Source: JBBIJO01 sp037445895 | Lineage (GTDB): Bacteria; Bacteroidota; Ignavibacteria; Kapaibacteriales; UBA2268 | Assembly (NCBI GenBank): GCA_037445895.1 | Contig: JBBIJO010000021.1 | Location: 1-26,067, forward strand | Length of the DNA stretch: 26,067 nucleotides | Direction: 5' to 3' | In this document: positions 6,930 through 15,403 of the stretch, one piece after another | Layout of the letters: each line of letters opens with the position of its first letter | Numbering within the stretch: position 1 is the stretch's first letter | The notes under the pieces: generated by a model | Told to the model about the DNA's origin: nothing | The model's input: the letters and a program-made list of their open reading frames with translations, nothing else | The model's database searches: none | Position numbers and translations under genes: made by a program

Positions 6930-8856
6930 AGTTGTTGCTCTTGTTGGGCAGCCAAACTCTGGGAAGAGCACTCTATTTAATATTCTTTCGGATATAAAAG
7001 TTTCTACTGCAAATTTTGCCGGAACTACTGTTGAATACAAAGAATCTTTGATTAGTATTTTTGGGGAAACCTTTCATCTTATTGATTTGCCCGGAACTTA
7101 TTCGTTGAATCCATTCGAACCAGCCGAACACGTTACAGTTAAGTATTTGCTTAATAATAAGGTAGATTTAATAATAAATGTTGTCGATTCGACCCTAATA
7201 ACAAGAAGTTTAGAACTTACTACTGAACTACTCGAACTTGGGATACCTTTCGTTGTTGCATTGAATATGAGCGACGAGACCCACAAACACGGTATCGACA
7301 TTAATAGCGAAAGACTATCGGAAATACTCGGTGTTCCCGTGGTTAAAATTTCCGCTTTGTATGGCAAGGGTATTCATCAATTGATGGACGCTTGCTATGA
7401 ACAAACTTTTGTAGCGGGAAACAAAGCTAAAATTAATCCCATAACTTTTACTTACCATATCGAGCATTGGATTCAAAAAATTTTGGAGCCTGCGGAAACG
7501 TTAGTAAAGCAAAATAAAATATCGCCTCGCTTTTGGGCTATAAAGGCATTAGAAAATCCTTCGCTTGTTGATATTAGCCTTTTGAATGGATTGAGAGACA
7601 TTATCAAGACTGCCGAATCCGAAATCGAAGCAAATCATAGAACTTCTCTTTTCGAGGCAATCGAATATGAACGGCATCACCAGAGTATGTCGATTTCGCA
7701 TAAAGTTACTATTTCGATACCCCGAAAATCTATTCCGTTTTCGGAGAAACTCGACTTGATGTTTTTAAGACCACGAACTGGTTATATATTCGCATTGTTT
7801 TTCTTTGCCTTGTATTTTTTTCTTGTGTTTGTTGCTGGTAACTTTATTGCTTCCTTGGTCGATTCTCCTTTATCTTCTGTCCCTAAATTTTACGGAAGTC
7901 TAAAAATGCATACCCCATTCCTTTGGCATACAGTCGAAGGGTTGTATCAAGGTATTGTTGGGGCGTTTGGCATTGTTTTGCCATATTTTCTTCCTTTGTT
8001 GTTTTTGACCGCTATACTCGAAGAAACGGGGTATATGGCGCGAATTGCTTTTCTTTTAGATAGTGTTTTTCATCAGATGGGACTTCACGGCAAATCGGTT
8101 GCTCCATTTATTATGGGGTTTGGCTGTATTGTGCCTGCTGTCTATGCAACTAGAATCATCGAAAACCGACGCGATAGATTGATAACTTCTATCTTAATTA
8201 ATTTTATTCCGTGTTCAGCTCGTCTTACCGTTATTTTTGCTCTTACTACTGCATTGACAGGACCTTTTTGGACAGGGGTAATTTTTGGGTACGTTTTGTT
8301 TGCCATCGCAATTACGGGGAAAATTATTTCGTTCTTTATGCCGAAACCTTTGGGTTTGATTCTCGAAATTCCCCCTCTTCGACTACCTTCGATGAAAATT
8401 ACCTTTAAAAAAACTTATTTTAAAGTGAGGGAGTTCTTTAAAGTTGCTGTTCCATTCCTTATTTTGGGAAGCGTCGTTCTTGCTTGGCTGGAATACTTCA
8501 ATTTTACATATCATATCAACCAGACGATGCGACCATTTATAACCAGTTTGTTGGGGCTTCCCGAACAATTAGGTTCTACATTGATTTTTGGGTTTTTGCG
8601 TAAAGAGTTGGTTGTTTTTATGACAGCCCAAGCATTTGGCGTTACTAACCTTTCGCTTTTGCCTTTGACGATACCACAAGTAGTTATTTTTCTCGTATTT
8701 ATTATTTTTTACTTTCCTTGCATTTCGACTACCGCGGTCTTTTGGAAAGAATTTGGTTGGAAGCACCTTTTGTTAACAATTCTTATTGGCCTTTGTCTTT
8801 CAACAGTATCGGCTTTGTTATTTAAATTTATTTTAGGGTATTTTTTTAACTTTTAA
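6868..8856 (+). CDS. feoB: Ferrous iron transport protein B
   Basis: GTP-binding inner-membrane Fe(II) transporter. From the ATG at 6868 the G domain shows G1 GQPNSGKS (residues 27-34), FAGTT, G3 DLPGTY, G4 NMSD and G5 SALYGKG. After the cytosolic helical part, membrane segments follow with the Gate signatures EETGYMARIAFLLD, APFIMGFGCIVPAVYATR and the FeoB C block (NFIPCSARL), then GFLRKELVVF. The 662 residues fit the family. The start is uncertain: ATG 6868, GTG 6889 or TTG 6913, all inside feoA, and none with a good ribosome site. No feoC follows; the regulator gene comes next after 108 bp. Confidence 0.97.
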   Translation: MQELQLGVESPKKFKLNQSTKVVALVGQPNSGKSTLFNILSDIKVSTANFAGTTVEYKESLISIFGETFHLIDLPGTYSLNPFEPAEHVTVKYLLNNKVDLIINVVDSTLITRSLELTTELLELGIPFVVALNMSDETHKHGIDINSERLSEILGVPVVKISALYGKGIHQLMDACYEQTFVAGNKAKINPITFTYHIEHWIQKILEPAETLVKQNKISPRFWAIKALENPSLVDISLLNGLRDIIKTAESEIEANHRTSLFEAIEYERHHQSMSISHKVTISIPRKSIPFSEKLDLMFLRPRTGYIFALFFFALYFFLVFVAGNFIASLVDSPLSSVPKFYGSLKMHTPFLWHTVEGLYQGIVGAFGIVLPYFLPLLFLTAILEETGYMARIAFLLDSVFHQMGLHGKSVAPFIMGFGCIVPAVYATRIIENRRDRLITSILINFIPCSARLTVIFALTTALTGPFWTGVIFGYVLFAIAITGKIISFFMPKPLGLILEIPPLRLPSMKITFKKTYFKVREFFKVAVPFLILGSVVLAWLEYFNFTYHINQTMRPFITSLLGLPEQLGSTLIFGFLRKELVVFMTAQAFGVTNLSLLPLTIPQVVIFLVFIIFYFPCISTTAVFWKEFGWKHLLLTILIGLCLSTVSALLFKFILGYFFNF

Positions 8857-8894
8857 TTATGTGAAATAAATTTTTTAAAACAGATTTTAATTTG

Positions 8895-8931
8895 CTATAA
8901 TTTTTTATTAATTTAGTTCTATAATTTTTTA
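8895..8931 (+). repeat. 13-bp direct repeat before the DtxR-family gene
   Basis: CTATAATTTTTTA occurs at 8895-8907 and again, identically, at 8919-8931, 24 bp apart. Both copies lie just upstream of a -7-like box. The region is extremely AT-rich, so chance is a real possibility; a control site is the alternative. Confidence 0.4.
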
Positions 8932-8936
8932 AAAAA

Positions 8937-8944
8937 TATGTTTG
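8937..8944 (+). promoter_or_regulatory. -7 box for the DtxR-family gene
   Basis: TATGTTTG fits TAnnTTTG. A TTTA at 8912-8915, 21 nt upstream, is a one-mismatch -33 box. This suggests the regulator can be transcribed separately from feoAB. Confidence 0.4.
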
Positions 8945-8964
8945 ATAAATAGAATATAAAAGTT

Positions 8965-9615
8965 ATGTTGAGTCAAGCAATTCAAGACTATTTGAAAGCA
9001 ATTTACAAATTGCAAGCGGACGAACCAGTATCGACTACAGAACTTTCGAACGAACTTAGTGTTTCGGGTGCTTCTGTGACAGGCATGCTTAAACGGTTAG
9101 CTACAATGGGATTAGTCGATTATAATTCTTATAGGGGAGCTCGGCTGACCCCGGCGGGCGAAAAAGTTGCACTCGAAACAATTCGTTTCCACCGACTCTT
9201 GGAACTTTATCTTAGGGAAAAGCTTAATTATCCTTTGGACAAAGTCCACGAGGAAGCTTGCCGACTCGAACATTTTATTTCGCAGGAATTTGTCGATAGA
9301 ATTACCGAAATTTTAGGCGACCCAAAGTTCGACCCACATGGTCATCCTATCCCGTCGAAAGAAGGCTACATTGCTTTTCCCGATGAATTGCCTCTTTCCG
9401 ATGGTGAAATTGGGCAAACGTATACTATTAGCCATTTAGAAGATGATAATTCCGAACTCCTCTCTTATCTTGAAAGCCTAAATCTATTACCAGGCGTTAA
9501 AATTAAACTTATCGATAAGGCACCGTTCTATGGACCAATCACAATCGAAATTAACCATAGGAAACATATTACCGGTTTCGAAGTTGCCAAAAGAATTTTC
9601 GTTTTAAATAAGTAA
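8965..9615 (+). CDS. DtxR/MntR-family metal-dependent repressor
   Basis: An N-terminal winged helix (about 1-65, with VSTTELSNELSVSGASVTGMLKRL as the helix-turn-helix), a metal-binding and dimerisation domain (about 66-140), and a C-terminal SH3/FeoA-like domain (about 145-216). Proposed metal ligands by alignment from memory are Asp8, His76, Cys99, Glu102 and His103. Asp8 is as in MntR, while Cys99 in EEACRLEH corresponds to Cys102 of DtxR, where MntR has Glu. This mix, together with the position directly after feoAB, favours iron as co-repressor. Such proteins bind operators when loaded with metal and block uptake genes; the palindromes before feoA are candidate targets. It ends in its own terminator. 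Confidence 0.93.
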   Translation: MLSQAIQDYLKAIYKLQADEPVSTTELSNELSVSGASVTGMLKRLATMGLVDYNSYRGARLTPAGEKVALETIRFHRLLELYLREKLNYPLDKVHEEACRLEHFISQEFVDRITEILGDPKFDPHGHPIPSKEGYIAFPDELPLSDGEIGQTYTISHLEDDNSELLSYLESLNLLPGVKIKLIDKAPFYGPITIEINHRKHITGFEVAKRIFVLNK

Positions 9616-9639
9616 TCTTGTTTGAAAATATTTTCTATT

Positions 9640-9668
9640 AGGAGGCATAATTTTTGTGTCTCCTTTTT
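9640..9668 (+). terminator. Rho-independent terminator
   Basis: Stem AGGAGGCA (9640-9647) / TGTCTCCT (9657-9664) with one G-T pair, a 9-nt loop and a TTTTT tail, 25 nt after the DtxR-family gene. Confidence 0.82.
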
Positions 9669-9669
9669 G

Positions 9670-9677
9670 TATTTTTG
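9670..9677 (+). promoter_or_regulatory. -7 box for the glycosyltransferase gene
   Basis: TATTTTTG is the ideal TAnnTTTG box, directly after the terminator tail. There is no TTTG at the expected distance upstream, so this is a half-supported promoter. The GTG start at 9703 lies 26 nt beyond it. Confidence 0.35.
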
Positions 9678-9702
9678 AATACTTTATGTGGTTGAAGGTT
9701 AA

Positions 9703-12042
9703 GTGAATACAGAAAAGTCGAATATTTCTGTTTGTATGATAGTTCGGAACGAAGAGCGTTTCATCGAAAAGTCGCTTCGTTCGATTTTATCCGTGGCAGA
9801 CGAAATAATTGTTGTCGATACAGGTTCAAAAGATAAAACGCCTGTGATTGCGTCGCAATTTGGTGCGAAAATCTTTAATTATGAATGGCAAAACAATTTT
9901 TCCGAAGCTCGGAACTTTGCGATTTCGATGGCATCTAACCCGTTTATATTTTCGATTGATGCAGACGAAGAACTCCAAAACCCAGAAAGTGTAATTAGAC
10001 TTGTGCAAACAGCAAAGGATGACGAAGGGGGCTGGTTGGTAAACAATATTTCGTTTGCTTCTCGAAAAGGAGGAACTGGCTACGATACATACGCAACGAA
10101 ACTTCTGCGAATATTTCGCAACCATCCAAAAATTCGTTTCAACGGAATAGTCCACGAACAAATTCACGAATCGATACTTTCCTTGGGAATGAAAATTCGT
10201 GATTCCGAGGTAACACTTTTACATTATGGGTATTCATTATCGCCCGATGAGATGAAAAATAAGCAACTCCGCAATCTCGACCTTCTTCTTTATGCCTTAA
10301 GAAATGAACCCAAAAATGCTTATTTGTTATTCCAAATTGCTAAGACCTACCTTGCGTTAGACAAACTTATAGATGCAGAAAACTATATTCAGTCTTGCTT
10401 GCAATATGTTAAAGCAGATAGCGCTGTTAAACCACAGGCACTCAATTATGGAGGGATCATCTCCTTTAAGTTCGGTAATTACCGTCTTGCTATCGACCGC
10501 GCCTTTGAATCTTTGAGGATAATTCCCAATCAATCTTTTGCTAATTTTGTTTTAGGCGAAACATATTCCGCAATGATGCAATACGAAAAGGCAATAGGCT
10601 ACTATCTTGCAATGGAGGGAGCCTTGCGGAATCCCGACCCAAAAGCATTAGTTGTAGGCGACTATTTTTTACCTTTTGAACAATTGTTTTTCCGTCTCGG
10701 CAGATGTTGTATTGGTATGCAATTGCCGAAAGAAGCCGAGAAATATTTTCGGATGGGATTGGAAACTAATCCAAATGATTTCGACTGTATTCGTGGACTT
10801 GCGAATGCCTTGATTCTACAATCTAAATATAACGAAGCTCGGGCTATACTTCGAACTTTTGCTATCAAAGCTCCCGAATATAGCAATGAAGTCGCAAAGT
10901 TTAACGAACAAATTAATCAGATGGAAAAAAAAGAGCGAAACAATGTATCTAATCCTGTTATTCCAACAAGAAATGAGGTTGTTTATAGTGCTATCGAAGA
11001 GGGAACCAATGAGAATAAAAGCGTTTTTGTAAGTCTAAGTATGATAGTTAAGAACGAGGAGAAGTATTTAGAAGGATGTTTGGAAAGCGTTCGGACTATT
11101 GCTGATGAAATTCTAATTGTCGATACTGGTTCGACCGACAGAACCAAGGAGATTGCATCTCGTTATGGTGCAAGGATTTTCGATTTTCCGTGGTGCGACG
11201 ATTTTGCTGCTGCAAGGAACGAATCGCTTCGGCATTGCCGAGGAAGGTGGATAATTTACCTTGATGCAGACGAAAGAATCATACATCCAAAGCCCGAAGA
11301 ACTGGTAAGAATTCTCCGAGATGCACAAGAAGATATTGGAGCATTCTATTGTTTGATAGAAAGCGAGCATTATCAAATGGATGGAAGCACAGAAATGCAT
11401 CGGGGAGGTTATCCACGAATTTTTCGGAATTTAGGATACCCCAAAGTTAAATTTGTTGGGAGAGTCCACGAACAAATTGCACCATCAATTTTTGAAAATG
11501 GCTATAAGATAATTTTTTCGGATATTACAATACAGCACTTGGGGTATAATCAGAGTAGAACGGTAATGGAGGAAAAAATTCGCCGCAACTATAGAATGTT
11601 GATTGCCCACGTCCAAGAGGAACCTTTAAATGGTTATGCGTGGTATCAACTTGGCCAAACCCTTGCCCAAATGTCGTTGTTTGGTGAAGCAGAAAAGGCA
11701 ATTAGAATGGCAATACAAACCAAGTCGCTCTCGAAATCAGTTTTTGCTAGTGCTGCGTCCACACTTGCCAAAATGCTTGGTAACCAAGGAAAATACGATG
11801 AAACATTGTATTGGGCTGAAAAATCGCTCGAAAATGCCCCCGAACAAGTATATGCTCTACATCTTAAAGCCTATGCATTGTTATATCTTTGCCGTTTCGA
11901 AGAAGCGGAAGTAACATTCGCCGAAGTTCTTCAAAAACTACGTAGTAAACGTGGGATACCACTTGCTGGATTTGATATTCAGATACCCGAAGCTCTCGTT
12001 TTAAAAGGCTTAGAGATGGCGCGCAACAAAAAGATTGTATAA
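9703..12042 (+). CDS. Duplicated GT2 glycosyltransferase with TPR repeats
   Basis: Two family 2 glycosyltransferase domains each followed by tetratricopeptide repeats: GT2 about 8-120, TPR about 185-410, linker about 410-440, GT2 about 443-555, TPR about 620-760. Both GT copies have the starting motif (MIVRNEE / MIVKNEE), VDTGS, and a metal-binding D-x-D (DAD at 86-88 and 521-523). The copies align without a gap from Met12/Met447 to the DAD, a constant offset of 435 residues, showing internal duplication. Such proteins transfer sugars to glycans or proteins; the acceptor is unknown. The start is GTG 9703 with GAAGG 4 nt before it; the next ATG lies inside the GT fold. It ends 6 bp from the convergent wzz-like gene, with no terminator visible between them. 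Confidence 0.92.
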   Translation: MNTEKSNISVCMIVRNEERFIEKSLRSILSVADEIIVVDTGSKDKTPVIASQFGAKIFNYEWQNNFSEARNFAISMASNPFIFSIDADEELQNPESVIRLVQTAKDDEGGWLVNNISFASRKGGTGYDTYATKLLRIFRNHPKIRFNGIVHEQIHESILSLGMKIRDSEVTLLHYGYSLSPDEMKNKQLRNLDLLLYALRNEPKNAYLLFQIAKTYLALDKLIDAENYIQSCLQYVKADSAVKPQALNYGGIISFKFGNYRLAIDRAFESLRIIPNQSFANFVLGETYSAMMQYEKAIGYYLAMEGALRNPDPKALVVGDYFLPFEQLFFRLGRCCIGMQLPKEAEKYFRMGLETNPNDFDCIRGLANALILQSKYNEARAILRTFAIKAPEYSNEVAKFNEQINQMEKKERNNVSNPVIPTRNEVVYSAIEEGTNENKSVFVSLSMIVKNEEKYLEGCLESVRTIADEILIVDTGSTDRTKEIASRYGARIFDFPWCDDFAAARNESLRHCRGRWIIYLDADERIIHPKPEELVRILRDAQEDIGAFYCLIESEHYQMDGSTEMHRGGYPRIFRNLGYPKVKFVGRVHEQIAPSIFENGYKIIFSDITIQHLGYNQSRTVMEEKIRRNYRMLIAHVQEEPLNGYAWYQLGQTLAQMSLFGEAEKAIRMAIQTKSLSKSVFASAASTLAKMLGNQGKYDETLYWAEKSLENAPEQVYALHLKAYALLYLCRFEEAEVTFAEVLQKLRSKRGIPLAGFDIQIPEALVLKGLEMARNKKIV

Positions 12043-12048
12043 CAATGG

Positions 12049-13251
12049 TTAAAACTCATCTTCTTTATTAACGGGTTCAAGAGTAAAAGTATATTCTTTA
12101 TTTTTTGCACCTTGAACCACGACATATAAAATTGAAGCAATCGAGGACAATACAAAAGTAATTATAAGTATAAAAGGTCTATTTGGAAAACTTTGATACT
12201 GAGGTGTCCGAGGATTGTCGAGTATATCCACAGAAGGAATCTCTGTTTGTTCTTGTATTGCTTCTTGATATCGTTGAGTTTCGAGAAAAACGTTAACCTG
12301 CTCGAGTATTTTCTGTGAGCGAATAAGAGAAGAGTAGTCACGAATAAGGGATGGAACTTTGGCTAGTGGTATGCTAAAAGTTTCTTTTCCTGTTAATCCT
12401 CCGGCTTGGATGCGTTCGTATTGGCTCTGTAATTTTTGGACCTTTTCTTTAAGCGACGAAACAATTGGAGCATTGCTTTCGTATTCAGTGAGTGCGAGTT
12501 GCAGTTCCAATTCAGCCTTTGCTAATTCACTGCCGACCTCTATTGCGCTTCCTAATATAGCATGGCTCTGTTCGTCGAGCGAAAGAACCTTGTTCTTCTC
12601 ACGAAAAATTTCCAAAGCATTTTCTATTGAATCCAATTGTTTTTTCTTTTCGGCAAGGAGTTGTTCGATAAGAATCCTTTTACGATGTGAACGAGTAGAA
12701 ATTCTGGTTCGAACAAGCAAATCGAGTGTTTCTAAAATAGTTCTTAAAATAATAGACGAGGTATTTGCGACTTCTGTTTTTTGCGATTTCCCCGGGAAAA
12801 AAGATGTTGAAAATGAGAAATAAACCTCGATCAACCCCGATTGCTTCAAATTAACATTTATCCCATTGCGTATAAGATCCGCAACTTTGTTTGAATCTAA
12901 CCCCTTCAACAAAGTGAGCTTTCTTATAGTTGGATTTTGTGCTGTATAAACAACTAATTCGTTGCTTCGGAGCATCTCGTAGTATATTTGGATTTTGCTG
13001 GATGTCTTTCCTCCAATAAACGATATGTTCGAGAAGCTTTGCAAAAAGTTTGCAAGTCCTGTTGTTCCGCTTTCCTCGCTGGGTAAAAGGGTTGCAAAAG
13101 ACTCGTATTTATGCGGGACAAAATACGACAAAGCAAATATTAAAATTAACACTATAAGGTTAAAAAGGATAAGGAATGATTTCCTTTTGTTAAGGGTTTT
13201 AAGTAAGTTGATAAAATAAAAGTTAAAGATTGTTCCGGATTTTTCTACCAT
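12049..13251 (-). CDS. Wzz-type chain-length / polysaccharide co-polymerase
   Basis: Inner-membrane protein that sets polysaccharide chain length or couples polymerisation to export. It has an N-terminal membrane helix (about 24-46, FLILFNLIVLILIFALSYFV), a Wzz-type start of the periplasmic domain (HKYESFATLLPSEE), a long coiled-coil region (about 190-330), and a C-terminal helix (about 356-380) preceded by the proline motif PRTPQYQSFPNRP. No C-terminal kinase domain is fused. The ATG lies 2 nt after the stop of the export gene upstream, so the two are translationally coupled. Confidence 0.9.
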   Translation of the reverse strand: MVEKSGTIFNFYFINLLKTLNKRKSFLILFNLIVLILIFALSYFVPHKYESFATLLPSEESGTTGLANFLQSFSNISFIGGKTSSKIQIYYEMLRSNELVVYTAQNPTIRKLTLLKGLDSNKVADLIRNGINVNLKQSGLIEVYFSFSTSFFPGKSQKTEVANTSSIILRTILETLDLLVRTRISTRSHRKRILIEQLLAEKKKQLDSIENALEIFREKNKVLSLDEQSHAILGSAIEVGSELAKAELELQLALTEYESNAPIVSSLKEKVQKLQSQYERIQAGGLTGKETFSIPLAKVPSLIRDYSSLIRSQKILEQVNVFLETQRYQEAIQEQTEIPSVDILDNPRTPQYQSFPNRPFILIITFVLSSIASILYVVVQGAKNKEYTFTLEPVNKEDEF

Positions 13252-13253
13252 TT

Positions 13254-14918
13254 TTATCTCAATCTAACAATTGTAAGGATAACACCAGTAATAGTCAAAA
13301 GCTGTGTAATAATAGTCAACCCAGTAGTGAAAATTTCCCAAAATGTTAGTTCTTCTTTAGGAGGAACGAGAATATTATCGCCGGGTTCAATTTTATAATC
13401 GAAGTTTTTAGCAAGGAATTGCTCGCCCTTCGATTTGACTACAAGAGTTGCCTCCTCGTCTGCACGAAATCCATATCCACCAGCAAGTTCGATATAGTCG
13501 AGGAAATTATATGTTGGCTTGTAGCTAACAAGACCAGGATTGTTCACGCGTCCTTGAACATTTACGAACTCATTCTTTTTAGGAACGAAGATGGAGTCTC
13601 TGTCCTGAAGCACGATATTGTCGTCGCTTTCTGGATTTTTGGTGACATTGTAGAAATCAATAGACATCAATCCTTTTCTTTCATTTATTCGCGACAGAAA
13701 GTACCGATATTCGTTTTTCGACATTTCCGAAGGTGGTATTCGCGCGAGACGTTCCATTTCGGGATCAACAATATCCTCGAGTGATTTGCGGAAAAGCCTT
13801 GTCTTTTCGACATCTGCTGTGTTTTTAAATCCACCGCACTTCAACAAAAGGTCGGACAAACGGAAGTTCTTTTCGTCGACCGGGTAACGCCCGGGATATA
13901 CAACTTCCCCTTCGATGATAACCGACATTGGTCTTTTCCAATCTGGAATTTGCCGGATAAAAACCCTATCGCCCATTTTTAAAGGAAAGTCGTTTGGTAG
14001 TTTCGATGTGGGGTTATTTATTGCGTCTTTCCAACTTCGTAAATCTAAGTAACTCGTAACAAATTCGTTTGGTCCAACCATACGAACGAACTCAACTGAA
14101 TCGAGAAATGAAATTTCCGTAAAACCTTGTGCAAAACGCAATAGTGTCGAAAGTGAATCATTGGCACGAAATTCAAATTTCCCTGGATTGTTAACTTCTC
14201 CGACCGCTTGCACAAATTCGTCGTCCGATGTAAAAGGAACAACAATATGATCCCCACCTTGAACAGTAGGATTCGAGTTCTTGTCGCTTAAAAAGAAATA
14301 TCTTAATAAATCAACTTCGAACACATCTTTGCCATAGTTACGATAAAGCAGAATTTGCCTGATAGAAGCTTTGTTTTTGAATCCACCAGCCCGGTCAATG
14401 ACTTCCGAGACACGGTCGGTGCTTGATGCAGCAACAACAGCCGACTTTTGAACTGCTCCCGAAATGCTAACTTTGAATTTTCTTATGCTTTTAAGTAATA
14501 CGTTGACTTCGGTAGCTTTTATTATGCTTCTAACTTTCTCGACTATTAACGTTTGTGCTTCTGCTAAGGTTTTATTTTTAACGTCGATAACTCCTACCCC
14601 GGGAATAGCAATTTTTCCTTCTGGGGAAACTTCGGCTTCGAGTTCTTTTGGTTGCGAGGCAACTATCGAAACCAAAAGGATGTCTTGTGGACCAAGGATA
14701 TATTCGTTTGGGTCGATTTCCTTTTCTATTAACCCTTCTGTTTCTTTGATTATTCTTTGACCTGTTTCGTAGCCAAGGGTATCAATGATATTACCTTTTA
14801 TCCCAGTGATGGTATAATTAAGTAAAGGTTCTTCTTTTGTGGGCCTTTGTGCATAAGATTTTGTAAAGGCAAATCCACAAATTAAAACGCCTAAAAGCAG
14901 AACCAGTATTTTCTTCAT
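13254..14918 (-). CDS. Wza-like polysaccharide export protein with SLBB repeats
   Basis: Outer-membrane export component for capsular or exopolysaccharide. I chose the ATG at 14918 (protein of 554 residues) because it begins a good signal peptide, MKKILVLLLGVLICGFAFTKSYAQ; the frame extends to 15008 but the extra 30 residues lie before the signal. A Poly_export domain starts near DPNEYILGPQDILLVSI, followed by several SLBB beta-grasp repeats (VSISGAVQK, AVGEVNNPGKFEF, IEGEVVYPGRYPV, VQGRVNNPGLVSY). The C-terminus is a hydrophobic segment ending IVRLR. The following wzz-like gene is coupled to it. No glycosyltransferase cluster accompanies the pair, except the convergent GT2-TPR gene. Confidence 0.92.
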   Translation of the reverse strand: MKKILVLLLGVLICGFAFTKSYAQRPTKEEPLLNYTITGIKGNIIDTLGYETGQRIIKETEGLIEKEIDPNEYILGPQDILLVSIVASQPKELEAEVSPEGKIAIPGVGVIDVKNKTLAEAQTLIVEKVRSIIKATEVNVLLKSIRKFKVSISGAVQKSAVVAASSTDRVSEVIDRAGGFKNKASIRQILLYRNYGKDVFEVDLLRYFFLSDKNSNPTVQGGDHIVVPFTSDDEFVQAVGEVNNPGKFEFRANDSLSTLLRFAQGFTEISFLDSVEFVRMVGPNEFVTSYLDLRSWKDAINNPTSKLPNDFPLKMGDRVFIRQIPDWKRPMSVIIEGEVVYPGRYPVDEKNFRLSDLLLKCGGFKNTADVEKTRLFRKSLEDIVDPEMERLARIPPSEMSKNEYRYFLSRINERKGLMSIDFYNVTKNPESDDNIVLQDRDSIFVPKKNEFVNVQGRVNNPGLVSYKPTYNFLDYIELAGGYGFRADEEATLVVKSKGEQFLAKNFDYKIEPGDNILVPPKEELTFWEIFTTGLTIITQLLTITGVILTIVRLR

Positions 14919-14936
14919 TTCCACCGAATAAAAATA

Positions 14937-14944
14937 CAAAAATA
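14937..14944 (-). promoter_or_regulatory. -7 box for the polysaccharide export operon
   Basis: On the minus strand this reads TATTTTTG, the ideal TAnnTTTG box, 18 nt before the ATG at 14918. No TTTG sits at the usual -33 distance. It supports the shorter start of the export protein. Confidence 0.4.
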
Positions 14945-15007
14945 AGAAAATCAAACTAAATGGAATATTCGAATTCGAAGGGAGGATTTTGGAAGGGGAA
15001 ATTCGCA

Positions 15008-15202
15008 TTAAATTGTTATTAAGTATTTTTTAGATACGTGTTCGAGAACACCGAAATATTGTTCATAATTTTCGAATAGACCCTTATAGTCAAACGGTGC
15101 ATTGAAATAAGGTGGTGAGCTTACCATCAGGTGAACACTTTCATCTTCTATGTCTTGCATGCTCATACAATTCCCAATTATCAATTTGCGATGAGTTGCC
15201 AT
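15008..15202 (-). pseudogene. Truncated DNA methyltransferase (N4/N6 amino type), N-terminal remnant
   Basis: The 64 residues match only the start of an amino-group DNA methyltransferase of the type with the catalytic motif first: KLIIGNCMSM, then VHLMVSSPPYFN with the S/D-PP-Y motif (SPPY at 29-32), then DYKGLFENYEQYF. The similarity stops near residue 55-58 and the frame ends in TAA; motif I (AdoMet binding) and the rest are missing. Full proteins of this family are usually 250-450 residues. I see no continuation in other frames before the export gene begins. The start keeps a good ribosome site (AAGGAGA). It is most simply a decayed or recombined gene; a functional micro-protein is unlikely but not excluded. 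Confidence 0.75.
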
Positions 15203-15403
15203 ATCTTTTTACTTTCTCCTTATATTATATTCTTCATATTTTTAATTATGTAAAGTAGGGATTATACATTGTTGGCTATTTTGTTCATTAAAATTCCCTG
15301 CAAAAACAAAGGAGATTCTGTTTCAAGTAAATGCTAAACAGATACGAATTCCACAATCGAAGGGTATTCTTAGTTTGATATTCAAGGTTTCCAGATTCCA
15401 CGA

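Noticed and set aside
12359..12823. 154-residue plus-strand ORF
   Set aside because: Antisense to the Wzz-like gene; Ser/Phe-rich composition typical of a reversed coding frame.
13419..13784. 121-residue plus-strand ORF
   Set aside because: Antisense to the SLBB export gene, no domain features.
13254..15008. Longer start of the SLBB export protein at 15008
   Set aside because: The 30 extra residues precede a clean signal peptide starting at 14918, where a ribosome-site-like GGTGG and a -7 box also fit.
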